The position numbers and the translations under genes were made by a program. 64,000 bases of DNA from assembly GCA_963761755.1 (NCBI GenBank), contig CAVXIC010000011.1:62001-126000 (forward strand), written 5' to 3'. The notes under the pieces are model-generated. The model saw only the letters and a program-made list of their open reading frames with translations, was not told where the DNA came from and did no database searches. The DNA is from CAJXVA01 sp963761755. Lineage in GTDB: Bacteria; Myxococcota_A; Polyangia; Nannocystales; Nannocystaceae. Within the stretch, counting starts at the first letter, position 1; each line of letters starts with the position of its first letter. Of the stretch, positions 1 through 8,822 are shown piece by piece.

Positions 1-2903
1 AAGTTCTCAGCCCGCAGCGCCGCTTCCGCGGCGGTGGCTGCAAACTTGCCGACCAAGGGGTGCTCGGGTCCCACGGCGGCCTTGCCGTGTTCGACAGACG
101 CCTCGGCCCAGCGCGTCGCGGCCTCCTCGTGGTCGGTGCACTGCAGTTCGAACTTGGCCTGGTTGTTCTCGACGACCGCGACGGTCAGCTCGGAAGGGTC
201 CATGCTCGCCGTGCCGTCGAACGCAGCCTCGAGGTGCTCGGCCGCCTCCCCGCAGCGCGCGAGGCTGAGCAGGTCGGCGGCGACGGAGGCGTGCCCCTGA
301 GCGGTCTTGGAGTGCGTCGGCCCGTGCGCTGCCGTCCAGATCGTCAGCGCACGCTGGTGGTGCGCGAGTGCGTCCTCGAGCTGACCCAAGGAGGACAAGG
401 TGGCGGCGAGGTTGTTGTGGGCGAGGCCCACGTAGGGATCCTCGGCACCGCGCAGCTCGATCCAACGCTCCAGCACCTGCGCGTAGATGTCTCGCGCGCT
501 CTCGAGGTCGCCCTGACGCTTGCGGATCATGGCCAGGTTCATCCGCACGGAGTCCAAGCGCGGGCTGTCCGCTCCAAACCAAGCCGTGCCGATGGCGAGC
601 GCCCGTCCGATGACGATCGCGGCTTCCTCGACCTCGTTCTGTGACGCGAGCGCCGATGCCAGGGTCGAGAGCGCGGCGACCATGTCGGGGTGGTCGTCCC
701 CGAACGCGCGTTGCTGCAGCTCGAGCAGCTCGCGGGCCCGGCCTTCGGCGGCCTCGAATCGCTGCTGATCCATCTCGAGGGCGGCGAGGTTGTTGAGGGG
801 GTACAGGACGTCGGTCTCGTTGGCACCCACGTCGCGGTAGATTTCGATGGAGCGCTCGAAGGCCTGCCGCGCCTCGTCATAGCCCCCTTCACGTCGGGCG
901 CTGAGACCGACCGCGTTCCAGTAGGCGGCGGCGGCGGACGTATAGGGGCCGACTCGGTCGACCACTCCCGAGGTCAGGGTGCGCCACATGCGGGCGCGCT
1001 CGACGTCGGGGACGGACTGGCCGACGATGAGCAGCGCGACCGCGCCGGCGTTGGCCATGATGTCGTCGTGGCCTCCGCGAAGGCCGAGGCGAAACGCCTG
1101 CTCGAACGAACGCAACGCATCTTCGTACTCGCTGCGTTCGGCGCGGATCAGCCCCTGCTCGTGGTGGAGCTCCGCGGTCAGCGGATCGAAGCCGACCGCC
1201 GTGCCTTCGTCGATCAGCGGGGCGATCGCCTCCGCGGCCTCGGCGTAGTAGCCGAGCTGTTCGTCCACCTGGACCCGCGCGAGCTTTTCGCGGAGCGCTT
1301 CGACGACGAGGGCTTGGTGGGCCGGGGGCTCCGGAGCTGGCTTGGCTTCACGCCAGTCCGTATCGGCGCAGCGCATCGGATCCCCGATCTTGGCGACGGC
1401 ATGCGCGGCGTTCTCGAGCGCATCCGAGTCGTGGACTTCCAGCGCGTCGACGAGGGCCCCGAAGTGGACGAAGCGGGCGTCGAGACACCGCAGGACCACC
1501 CCCTGGGTCACGGGGTCGGAGGAGCCACATGCCCCGTCGCGCGCCTCGACCCACGAGCTCGAGAACGCATCGAGCCCTCCGCGGACCTTCTGTGCCGTGT
1601 TCGCGGCCCGCTCGCCGCCGCCTTGGGCCATCGCGGCTTGCAGTGCGTCGGCGCGGGCGGGGGTCCAGGCGCCCCCCATGACGTCGGCGGCCGAGGGACA
1701 CGACGCGCCCTCGCTGCGGTCCGCTGCGGACACGGCGAGGGTGAGGCCCGTTCCGCCCAGCGCCAAGCCGACGAGGAACAGCGCGCGCGTGCCCCAGCTG
1801 GTGGTGCTCGAGCCCGTGGGACCCAGCGCCCGCAGCAAGGAGCCCATGTCGGTGAAGCGGGCCTCCGGTTCGGGCTGCAGGCCGCGCCGCAGGGCCGATC
1901 GGACCCGTCGCGGGAGCGCGTCGAGACGTTTTGTTTCGGCGAGTCGTCCTGCGCTGACGTTGGCTGCCAGCTCGGTGACCGTCTTTCCCGCGAAGGGCCG
2001 CACCCCGCACAGCGCCTCGAACAACGCGACGCAGAAGCTGAACTGATCCGAGCGAGACTCGGCGACGTGGCCTGCGAACTGCTCGGGCGACATATACGCT
2101 GGCGTGCCGACGAGAGCTCCCGTCCGCGTAAACGTGGCGTCGTCGAGGCTGCCCTTGCCGGTTGCCGGCTGGGTCGTGAAGATCTCGGGGGCGTCGTCGA
2201 CCTCGCCTGCGCGCGCCAGACCGAAGTCGGTCACCCGAGGGCGGCCGTCGACACCCATCAACACGTTGGCCGGCTTGAAATCCCGGTGGACCAGCCCGCC
2301 TTCGTGCGCCGCGCGAAGGCCGAGTCCTGCTTCGTGAAAAGCGTTCAAGATCGCCTCGAGGTCCCGCGGCTCCGCGGCCAGCCATTCTCCGAGCGTGCCG
2401 CCTTCGACGTGCTCCATGGCCATGAACACGGACCCGTCGTGCACCCCAACGTCGTGCACGACCACGACGTTGGGGTGGGAGAGCTTCGCGGTGGACCGCG
2501 CCTCCCGAACGAGGCGGGCGCTCGACACCGCATCGATCGCGCGGTGCCGGAGCAGCTTGAGCGCAACCTTCCGATCGAGCTCGGGATCGAAGGCGGCGTA
2601 GACGACCCCCATCGCGCCGGCCCCGAGCACGTCCAAGATGACGTAGCGACCGATGTTGGCGCCGCGCATCATCGCGGCAGGCTGCAGCATCGAGGGGACG
2701 TCGTCGCGCTCGCCGACCGAGACCTCGGGTTTCACCTCGGGCAGCGACGACGCTCTGAGATCGAACACCCGGGCCAGCTCGATCAAAATCAGTCGGCAGG
2801 CCGAGCAGCCGTCGATGTGCGCCTCTGCATCCAAAGCTGCCTCCTCATCGAGGTTGCCCGTGACGAGATCGACGATCTCGTTCTCTTCGAGGCAGGTGTT
2901 CAC
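1..2903 (-). CDS. Ser/Thr protein kinase with zinc-finger N-terminus, one membrane segment and TPR repeats (C-terminus cut by window)
   Basis: GTG start at 2903; 967 codons lie in the window without a stop, so the gene runs off the left edge. The N-terminus has an anti-sigma-like zinc motif (H29, C33, C36). The Hanks-type kinase spans about 86-360: glycine loop LGAGAMG at 93-99, VALK lysine K116, catalytic loop HRDFKPAN from 206, DFG at 226-228 and GTPAYMSPEQ at 266-275. All catalytic residues are present. A hydrophobic segment at about 373-393 is followed by a long tetratricopeptide region up to the window edge. This is the usual myxobacterial kinase-TM-TPR design. The HxxxCxxC finger in front is less common and could bind a sigma factor or metal. 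The gene is divergent from the PH-domain gene, 80 bp away. Confidence 0.9.
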   Translation of the reverse strand, partial: MNTCLEENEIVDLVTGNLDEEAALDAEAHIDGCSACRLILIELARVFDLRASSLPEVKPEVSVGERDDVPSMLQPAAMMRGANIGRYVILDVLGAGAMGVVYAAFDPELDRKVALKLLRHRAIDAVSSARLVREARSTAKLSHPNVVVVHDVGVHDGSVFMAMEHVEGGTLGEWLAAEPRDLEAILNAFHEAGLGLRAAHEGGLVHRDFKPANVLMGVDGRPRVTDFGLARAGEVDDAPEIFTTQPATGKGSLDDATFTRTGALVGTPAYMSPEQFAGHVAESRSDQFSFCVALFEALCGVRPFAGKTVTELAANVSAGRLAETKRLDALPRRVRSALRRGLQPEPEARFTDMGSLLRALGPTGSSTTSWGTRALFLVGLALGGTGLTLAVSAADRSEGASCPSAADVMGGAWTPARADALQAAMAQGGGERAANTAQKVRGGLDAFSSSWVEARDGACGSSDPVTQGVVLRCLDARFVHFGALVDALEVHDSDALENAAHAVAKIGDPMRCADTDWREAKPAPEPPAHQALVVEALREKLARVQVDEQLGYYAEAAEAIAPLIDEGTAVGFDPLTAELHHEQGLIRAERSEYEDALRSFEQAFRLGLRGGHDDIMANAGAVALLIVGQSVPDVERARMWRTLTSGVVDRVGPYTSAAAAYWNAVGLSARREGGYDEARQAFERSIEIYRDVGANETDVLYPLNNLAALEMDQQRFEAAEGRARELLELQQRAFGDDHPDMVAALSTLASALASQNEVEEAAIVIGRALAIGTAWFGADSPRLDSVRMNLAMIRKRQGDLESARDIYAQVLERWIELRGAEDPYVGLAHNNLAATLSSLGQLEDALAHHQRALTIWTAAHGPTHSKTAQGHASVAADLLSLARCGEAAEHLEAAFDGTASMDPSELTVAVVENNQAKFELQCTDHEEAATRWAEASVEHGKAAVGPEHPLVGKFAATAAEAALRAEN

Positions 2904-2913
2904 GGGCCCCCAC

Positions 2914-2919
2914 AGACTA
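2914..2919 (-). promoter_or_regulatory. Putative -10 box (TAGTCT) of the kinase gene
   Basis: TAGTCT on the minus strand ends 10 nt before the GTG start at 2903. The same hexamer occurs before the genes at 24726 and 32315. It predicts a leader of only a few nucleotides. No convincing -35 was seen. Confidence 0.4.
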
Positions 2920-2983
2920 CCGCGGACCCCGGCAGGAGTCGGAGGCGCTTGTTCGCATCGATCGGCAATGCAATGCTGCGCGC

Positions 2984-3889
2984 ATGAGCGAAGAAGAGGG
3001 TCCCCGCTGGTCGCATCTGCAGCGCGAAGACTCTTCGGACATCCCTGTGGATGGGGCAAAACGCCCACCCGAACCGGCTGGGGCGGCCCCGAACGTCGCG
3101 CACGTGCCCGCGGCTGCATCTCCGCAGCCGGTTTCGCACGCTCCGCACGCGCCGACGGTTGCACATGTACCCCATGCTGCGCCCGCCGCTCAGGGCGTCG
3201 TGACCGGGAATCCCCCAGCTCGTCCCGCGGTTGCCTCGCCACCGCCGAGCCTTGGCGGGTATGCTCCAGCACAGGGAATCCCCATGCAGTCTCAACCCGG
3301 CCAGCCCGTCCCGCAGCAGCCCGTCCGCGCCCAAGCCCAAGCCCCCGTCGGCTCTCAGGCTCGCCCGGGCGACGCCGAGATCATCTTCGAGGGGCGCGCC
3401 CGTCAGACCGCGGTCTACGGTGGCTACCTCAAGTGGATCGGCGCCTCGATCGTCGGTGGCGTCGCCGCCTATCTCTTGGGCCTCATCGAGTTCTTCGCCA
3501 CGTGGCCACTTTGGGTGCTCGGACTCGTGGGCCTTCCGGGGATGCTCTGGACGTTCCTGCGCTACCGCACCACCCACTACAAGATCACCAATCGCCGCGT
3601 AGAGTTCGAGCATGGCGTGCTCAGCAAGAACGTCGATAGCCTCGAGCTGTGGCGCGTGCTCGACGTTCGCTTCAAGCAGGGGATCATCGACCGGATGCTG
3701 GGCAACGCGACGGTCACGCTCATCGGGACCGACCAGACCGACCCCGAGTTCGAGCTCTACGCGCTGCCCAACTCCCGCAAGCTGTTCGAAGACCTTCGAG
3801 AGGCCGTTCAGGCTGCCCGGCACACGTCCCGCCCGATGGAGATGGTGGGTTCCGATGGCATGGGCATGATCGAAGAGATGATGCAGTAG
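2984..3889 (+). CDS. Membrane protein with bacterial PH (bPH2/YdbT-like) domain
   Basis: 301 aa. Residues 1-130 are a disordered Pro/Ala/His/Gln-rich segment. Two hydrophobic stretches at about 150-168 and 172-193 form a hairpin in the membrane. The following YRTTHYKITNRRVEFEHGVL region (about 194-213) and the rest to about 290 match the bacterial PH domain family (DUF304). The long low-complexity cytoplasmic tail is typical of myxobacterial versions. A possible promoter TTGTTC-N17-AATGCT (2949-2977) ends 6 nt before the ATG. Family function is unknown beyond membrane association. It is probably monocistronic, since pyrF converges from the other side. Confidence 0.8.
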   Translation: MSEEEGPRWSHLQREDSSDIPVDGAKRPPEPAGAAPNVAHVPAAASPQPVSHAPHAPTVAHVPHAAPAAQGVVTGNPPARPAVASPPPSLGGYAPAQGIPMQSQPGQPVPQQPVRAQAQAPVGSQARPGDAEIIFEGRARQTAVYGGYLKWIGASIVGGVAAYLLGLIEFFATWPLWVLGLVGLPGMLWTFLRYRTTHYKITNRRVEFEHGVLSKNVDSLELWRVLDVRFKQGIIDRMLGNATVTLIGTDQTDPEFELYALPNSRKLFEDLREAVQAARHTSRPMEMVGSDGMGMIEEMMQ

Positions 3890-3956
3890 CCCGCGATCGA
3901 TGCGTCGGCAGGCCGGAGCATCGCGCTGGTCGACGGCATGGGGACGGCATGTGGAC

Positions 3957-3981
3957 GGTGGCCGAGCCGAGCCCGGCCACC
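3957..3981. terminator. Hairpin between convergent genes
   Basis: GGTGGCCG (3957-3964) pairs perfectly with CGGCCACC (3974-3981) around a 9-nt loop, in the space between the PH-domain gene stop and the pyrF stop. There is no T-tract on either strand, so it is a weak or Rho-assisted terminator candidate. Confidence 0.45.
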
Positions 3982-3991
3982 TGCGGGCGAG

Positions 3992-4699
3992 CTACTGCAG
4001 CGCGCCGGCGATCTCGCTCACGATGGCCTTCGCTGCGGCGGCGGGGTCATCTGCCTGCATGATCGGCCGGCCCACGACGAGGTGCGTCGCGCCCCGCTGC
4101 ATCGCGGACGCCGGCGTCATCACGCGCTTCTGATCGCCGACGGCGGCGCCGGCCGGTCGAATTCCGGGAACGACCTTGAAGAGGCCCGGCGCAACGCCGC
4201 AGACGCGGTCGAGTTCCTGTCCGCTGCAGACGATGCCCGCACAGCCCGCGTCGGCTGCACACCGTGCGCGTATCTCGACCAGCTCGCCGGCGGTCCGGGT
4301 GTGCCCGGCTTCCTTGCACGCCTGCTCGTCCTGGCTCGTGAGGACCGTGACCGCGAGGATGCCCAGTTCGTCTCCGGCTTCCTCGACGCACGCCCGCAGG
4401 TGCTCCACGCCGCTGCCCGCGTGCACCGTGATGAAGCGGGCGCCCAGACGCTTGGCGCTGGCGATCGCGCCGCGCATGGTGTTGGGAATATCGTGCAGCT
4501 TCAGGTCGAGGAAGATCTCGAGGTTCTCGAAGCGCTCTCGCAGCGCACGAACGACGGCCGGTCCCTCGGAGACGAACAGCTGCAAGCCCACCTTGATCAG
4601 TCCGACGCTGCCCTGCAGCTGCTGCGCGCTCGCCAGAGCGGTCGCGGCGTCGGGAACGTCGAGGGCGACGATGAGGCGGCTGCGCGCGTTCTCGTTCAC
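3992..4699 (-). CDS. pyrF: Orotidine 5'-phosphate decarboxylase
   Basis: 235 aa from the GTG at 4699; a TTG 12 codons upstream (4735) is also in frame but would add an arginine-rich extension not expected of the family. It catalyses the last step of UMP synthesis, decarboxylating OMP in the cytosol. Visible family features are IVALDVPD at 10-17, LIKVGLQLF with K36, and the catalytic DLKLHDIPNT block (D65, K67, D70). The phosphate-binding end has VVGRPIMQADDP. Length fits the short bacterial PyrF class. It is divergent from the serine hydrolase, with 46 bp between starts. No other pyrimidine gene lies nearby. Confidence 0.95.
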   Translation of the reverse strand: MNENARSRLIVALDVPDAATALASAQQLQGSVGLIKVGLQLFVSEGPAVVRALRERFENLEIFLDLKLHDIPNTMRGAIASAKRLGARFITVHAGSGVEHLRACVEEAGDELGILAVTVLTSQDEQACKEAGHTRTAGELVEIRARCAADAGCAGIVCSGQELDRVCGVAPGLFKVVPGIRPAGAAVGDQKRVMTPASAMQRGATHLVVGRPIMQADDPAAAAKAIVSEIAGALQ

Positions 4700-4745
4700 A
4701 GCGCGGTTGTAGCGCGCGCGGCGAAGGGCAGGCAAGCTTGGGCCC

Positions 4746-5888
4746 GTGGCTAGCGATCCTCGCCAAGCGTTGTTCGAACTGCTCGAGTCGGCCGTGGGCG
4801 AGGTGTTCCCCGGGTGCGTCGCGCTGGTCTGGCGGGACGGGGCGACCCTGTATCACGAGGCGCACGGCACGGTCGCCACGCACCCGTGGATCCCCGAAGA
4901 AGGCCAGCCCGTCCGCCGCGAGCAGATCTACGATCTCGCGTCCCTCACCAAGGTCGTGTGCACCACGTCGCTGTGCGCGCTGGCGGTGTCGCAGGGAGCC
5001 CTCGAGCTGGACATGCCGGTTCCCGAGCCGTGGAACCGAGGCTGTCCAGGCGCCACGCTCGCGGACCTGCTCGAGCACTGCTCGGGCTATCGGGCGCATC
5101 ACGAGTACTTCAACATGGTCGAGCCCTACAGCGCGGACGGCATCCTGGCGAAGATCTGCGCCACACCGCCGGACTACCCGCTGCGCAGCAAGGCCGTCTA
5201 TTCGGACCTCGGCTTCATGGTCCTGGGGCGCTGGCTCGAGCAGGCCTACGGTCGCGACCTCGAGGTCCTGTTCACCGACAAGATCATGCTCGCGCTCGGT
5301 CTCGACGACGACCCGATCCCGCACCTGGGGTTCCATCCGCTGCACGGACGTCCTCCCCCGCCGCGACCGCACCGCGACCGCATCGCGCCGACCGAGATCT
5401 ACGATCAGACGCTTCACCCCGATGGCCTCCCCTCGCACTTCGACCTGCGCAAGAACGCCAGCGTCGCGCACGGATTCGTGCACGACGACAACGCGTTCGT
5501 GTGGGGCGGCGTTGCGGGGCACGCGGGGCTGTTCGGGACCGCGTACGGCGTGCTGGAGGTCGCGCGCGCGTGGCTCTCGAATCTACTGCCGGGCCTGGAG
5601 CCGGGCGTGCGGGACCGCTTCTGGCAGGCCAGCGAGGTGCAGGGGTCGACGCGGCGCTTGGGCTGGGACGGGCCCTCCGCGGATGGTTCGGGCACGGCCG
5701 GTCGCGCGGTGACGCCCGCTGCCGTTGGACATACGGGCTATACGGGCACCAGCCTCTGGATCGATCCACGGTCCCCCGGAGGGCCGGTGATCTGCGTGCT
5801 GTTGAGCAATCGGGTCCACCCCGTTCGCCGCAACGACGCGATCAAGGCGTTCCGGCCTCGCTTCCATGAGGCCGCGTTCCAGCTGTGA
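4746..5888 (+). CDS. Serine hydrolase of the beta-lactamase/PBP (class C, EstB-like) fold
   Basis: 380 aa, GTG start. The three family motifs are present in order: SxxK as S66-L-T-K69 inside DLASLTKV, the YxN equivalent as Y152-S-D154, and the KTG equivalent as H329-T-G331 in GHTGYTG. The HTG and YSD variants are typical of esterases/peptidases of this fold and not of true beta-lactamases. No signal peptide is visible, so a cytoplasmic esterase or D-peptidase is more likely than a penicillin target. Substrate cannot be told from sequence. Confidence 0.85.
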   Translation: MASDPRQALFELLESAVGEVFPGCVALVWRDGATLYHEAHGTVATHPWIPEEGQPVRREQIYDLASLTKVVCTTSLCALAVSQGALELDMPVPEPWNRGCPGATLADLLEHCSGYRAHHEYFNMVEPYSADGILAKICATPPDYPLRSKAVYSDLGFMVLGRWLEQAYGRDLEVLFTDKIMLALGLDDDPIPHLGFHPLHGRPPPPRPHRDRIAPTEIYDQTLHPDGLPSHFDLRKNASVAHGFVHDDNAFVWGGVAGHAGLFGTAYGVLEVARAWLSNLLPGLEPGVRDRFWQASEVQGSTRRLGWDGPSADGSGTAGRAVTPAAVGHTGYTGTSLWIDPRSPGGPVICVLLSNRVHPVRRNDAIKAFRPRFHEAAFQL

Positions 5889-5967
5889 GGTCTCGGTCAG
5901 AACGGATCGCGGCCCACATGCGTAGCTAGGTGCGGCCGCGTTACCCTACGCGCGCCACCGTCTCGTC

Positions 5968-8283
5968 ATGCGCATCTCAGTTCTCGCCGCCCTCCTCTTG
6001 CTCGGATTTCCCACCGCTGGCTGTGCCACCGCGCGAGGCGCGTACGGCACCGCCGAGACCGACCTCGCCCTCGAGCGCGTGGTGCTCTATCGCAACGGTA
6101 TCGGCTACTTCGAGCGGGCCGGCGAGGTCGACGAGGACGTGCTGCGGATCAAGGTCCGGCGAGACCAGGTCAACGATCTGCTCAAGTCGCTCACCGTCAT
6201 CGACCGCAACAGTGGGCAAGCCGTCAGTGTCTCGATGCCCTTGGATCCTCAGAGCTGGGCCAACGCGGCTCTTTCGACCCTTGGACCGGGTCGCGGAAGC
6301 GTCGCCGAGGTCCTCGATGGGCTGCGGGGGACCGAGGTCGTCCTCCGTACCAGCGTCGGGAGGGTTCGCGGGCGCGTCGTCATGGTGGAGCAAGTCGTCA
6401 ACGAGCCGGATCCGTCGGCACGCATTCCGCCTCCCTCCAGCGACGAGCAGCCCACCGTCGATCACAAGGTGACACTCGTCGACGGCAATGACCTGTCGGT
6501 CGTCCGTCTCTCGAAGGTCTCGGGCTTCACGCTGCTCGATGGCGACGTGGCGCTGCAGCTCAACCGGCGCCTCGACGCGAGCGCGGGGGAGGGGATGTTC
6601 CAGCAGATCGAGGTCGAGATCCGCCTGGCGGGTGCCAAGACGCACGACCTCGTGGTCAGCTACGTGGTCGAAGCTCCGATGTGGAAGCCCACCTATCGCG
6701 TCGTGCTGCCCAAGGAAGGCCAAGGCAAGGCGCTCCTGCAAGGATGGGCGGTCGTCGACAACACCAGCGGCGAGGACTGGAGTCAGGTGAGCATGTCCCT
6801 GACCTCGGGCGAGCCCATCGCGTTCCAATACGACCTGCACACCCCACGCACCGTCATGCGTGCAGACCTCACCGAGTCGGGCGTTCGTCGCCGCGCGGAG
6901 GTTGCCCTCGGCGAGACGACCTACGAGTGGGACGACGGGGACGGTGCGTCCGTGGATGCCGAGGAGGAGGACGAGCGCAGCAAGGACGCCAACATGGAAG
7001 GCGCGGTGGCGGCGGCCGAGATGGCGCCCGAGCCCGAGCCTTCGTCGTCCCTCAAGAGCAAGAAGAAGTCCGCGTCGCGCCGCACCAGGGATTCGCCGTC
7101 GCCGGTCGTCGGCGGAAGCATGGGGAACATGGGGGGGCCCCCCGGTGCACCGCCGCCGCCGCCCGCGGTCGACTACGACGCGCTGCGTCGCAGCACCCAG
7201 GCGCAGGCTCGAGCCAGCAGCGTCGCAGGCATGACGCGGTTCGATCTCACCGAACGCGTCAGCGTGCCCAACGGCAGCTCCACGATGGTCGCGATCCTCA
7301 ACCAAGAGGTCGAAGCCGAGGAGACGTTCATGTTCAAGCCCGGCGGGGCCGGGATGGGCTACGACACGAACCCGTACCGGGTCGTGCGATTCAAGAACAC
7401 CAGCCCGTTCGTCCTCGAACCGGGCCCGCTGAGCATCTATGCCGGCGGCAGCTTCGTCGGCGAAGGGCTCAGCGACACCGTGGGCACGGGGACCAGCGCC
7501 ACCGTGCCCTTCGCCGTGGAGCCGAGCATCATGGTCACCTCGAGCTCCCAGCAGAAGGGCAACGAGATGCATCTGGTCCGCATCGTGCGCGGGGTGCTGG
7601 AGGTCGAGCAGTTCTCGCGCAACGAGACGACGTGGAACGTTCGGGGCCCTCGCCAAGACGCGGCGTGGAAGGTGATCGTTCGGCATCCGCAGACCGGCAG
7701 CAACTATCAGCTCCTCGAGCGGCCGGAGGGGACCGAGGACCTCCCGGGTGCCTACCTGGTGCCGGTCGCGGTCCCATCGGGCAAGACCGAAGGCGAGGTC
7801 ACGCTGATCGAACAAACCCCCTCGCGCACGACCGTCAGCATCTGGGACGGCCGAGCGGTCGGGCTGATGGAGCAGGTCTTGCTCTCCGCCGAGGTCACCC
7901 CTGCGATGCGGAAGAAGCTTCAGCCCGTCGTCGATCTGCGCTCCGAGATCGGTCGGATCGACACCGAGGTCGACGGCCTCAAGCGCCAGCAGGTCGAGCT
8001 GGACCAGCGCGCGACGCAAACCCGCGAGAACCTCGAGGCGATCAAGAAGGACCCCGCGGCCTCATCGCTTCGCAAGAAACTCTCCAAGCGGTTGGAGGAG
8101 TTCACCAGCGATGGTGATGAGCTCGGCCGAAAGGTCGTGGAGCTCCAGAGTCAGCGACTCGAAAAGAAGATCGAACTCGAAGACCTGCTGCGCGACCTCG
8201 ATCTGCGCGCGCCCACCGACACGGATGCGCCGGCGCCCGCCGACGCGGATGCGCCGGCGTCCGCCCCCGCCGAGCCGCAGTGA
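5968..8283 (+). CDS. DUF4139-domain lipoprotein
   Basis: 771 aa. The signal peptide ends in a lipobox (FPTAGC, C19), so it should be lipid-anchored. An N-terminal beta domain (about 30-230) is followed by the DUF4139 signature near VEAPMWKPTYRVVLP and GWAVVDNTSGEDW. The middle (about 310-410) is acidic, then basic, then Gly/Pro-rich low complexity. After the second half of DUF4139, residues about 655-740 form a coiled coil. The C-terminus has a short Asp/Ala/Pro tandem repeat, the DNA of which carries a near-perfect 18-bp duplication around 8219-8256. Biochemical role is unknown. A possible -10 (TACCCT, near 5943) lies about 20 nt before the start. Confidence 0.8.
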   Translation: MRISVLAALLLLGFPTAGCATARGAYGTAETDLALERVVLYRNGIGYFERAGEVDEDVLRIKVRRDQVNDLLKSLTVIDRNSGQAVSVSMPLDPQSWANAALSTLGPGRGSVAEVLDGLRGTEVVLRTSVGRVRGRVVMVEQVVNEPDPSARIPPPSSDEQPTVDHKVTLVDGNDLSVVRLSKVSGFTLLDGDVALQLNRRLDASAGEGMFQQIEVEIRLAGAKTHDLVVSYVVEAPMWKPTYRVVLPKEGQGKALLQGWAVVDNTSGEDWSQVSMSLTSGEPIAFQYDLHTPRTVMRADLTESGVRRRAEVALGETTYEWDDGDGASVDAEEEDERSKDANMEGAVAAAEMAPEPEPSSSLKSKKKSASRRTRDSPSPVVGGSMGNMGGPPGAPPPPPAVDYDALRRSTQAQARASSVAGMTRFDLTERVSVPNGSSTMVAILNQEVEAEETFMFKPGGAGMGYDTNPYRVVRFKNTSPFVLEPGPLSIYAGGSFVGEGLSDTVGTGTSATVPFAVEPSIMVTSSSQQKGNEMHLVRIVRGVLEVEQFSRNETTWNVRGPRQDAAWKVIVRHPQTGSNYQLLERPEGTEDLPGAYLVPVAVPSGKTEGEVTLIEQTPSRTTVSIWDGRAVGLMEQVLLSAEVTPAMRKKLQPVVDLRSEIGRIDTEVDGLKRQQVELDQRATQTRENLEAIKKDPAASSLRKKLSKRLEEFTSDGDELGRKVVELQSQRLEKKIELEDLLRDLDLRAPTDTDAPAPADADAPASAPAEPQ

Positions 8284-8289
8284 TATGCT
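8284..8289 (+). promoter_or_regulatory. Putative -10 box (TATGCT) of the zinc-ribbon gene
   Basis: TATGCT directly follows the DUF4139 stop codon and ends 9 nt before the ATG at 8299. The gene may therefore have its own near-leaderless transcript besides read-through from the gene upstream. Confidence 0.4.
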
Positions 8290-8298
8290 CGCCCTGCG

Positions 8299-8805
8299 AT
8301 GGGCTACTTCGACGATCTGTTCGAGTCCGAGTTCCTGTTCGACAACGAGCACAAGCAACGTGAGGACATCGAGCGCATCAAGCAGCAGATGCACGATGCG
8401 CCCGACCTCTCGCGCTTGATGGGTCCGCTGGCGCAGCGCGTCGACCGGCTCGAGCTTCTTTGCAAGTCGCTCACCGAGATCATCGTGTCCAAGGGGCTCG
8501 CCACCCGCGAGGAACTCTCGGTGGTGACCCAGCAGCTCGATCTCGCCGACGGCGTGGAGGACGGCAAGATTGGGGCTCGCGTGCGCAAGGACGCGCCACG
8601 ATGCTCGAGCTGCGGCCGATTCGTGAATCCGAAGCGAGCGCATTGCGTGTACTGCAACGCGGCCGTCGAACAAGGCGCCTCCCAGACGCCGCCCGAGCGA
8701 ACCGCGGTCTGCGGCGGGTGCGGGAAGACCGTCGCAGAGTCGTCGACCTACTACACGGGGAAGGGACTCCGCTGCGAGGTGTGCTTCGAAGACGTGTTGC
8801 CCTGA
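8299..8805 (+). CDS. Small protein with coiled-coil N-terminus and two Cys4 zinc ribbons
   Basis: 168 aa. Residues 1-95 are charged and helical (FDDLFESEFLFDNEHKQRED and a leucine-rich helix). Two zinc-ribbon-like clusters follow: C102/C105 with C116/C119, and C138/C141 with C159/C162. No enzyme motif is visible, so a structural or nucleic-acid/protein-binding role is likely but unproven. It sits 15 bp after the DUF4139 gene and converges on the lipoprotein operon, with only 17 bp between stops. Confidence 0.7.
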   Translation: MGYFDDLFESEFLFDNEHKQREDIERIKQQMHDAPDLSRLMGPLAQRVDRLELLCKSLTEIIVSKGLATREELSVVTQQLDLADGVEDGKIGARVRKDAPRCSSCGRFVNPKRAHCVYCNAAVEQGASQTPPERTAVCGGCGKTVAESSTYYTGKGLRCEVCFEDVLP

Positions 8806-8822
8806 GCGGGCGCCCGAGGCGT

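Noticed and set aside
690..2987. Long open frame on the + strand opposite the Ser/Thr kinase
   Set aside because: The minus-strand frame encodes a kinase with every motif in order. The opposite frame has no recognisable domain and is open only because of high GC at third positions.
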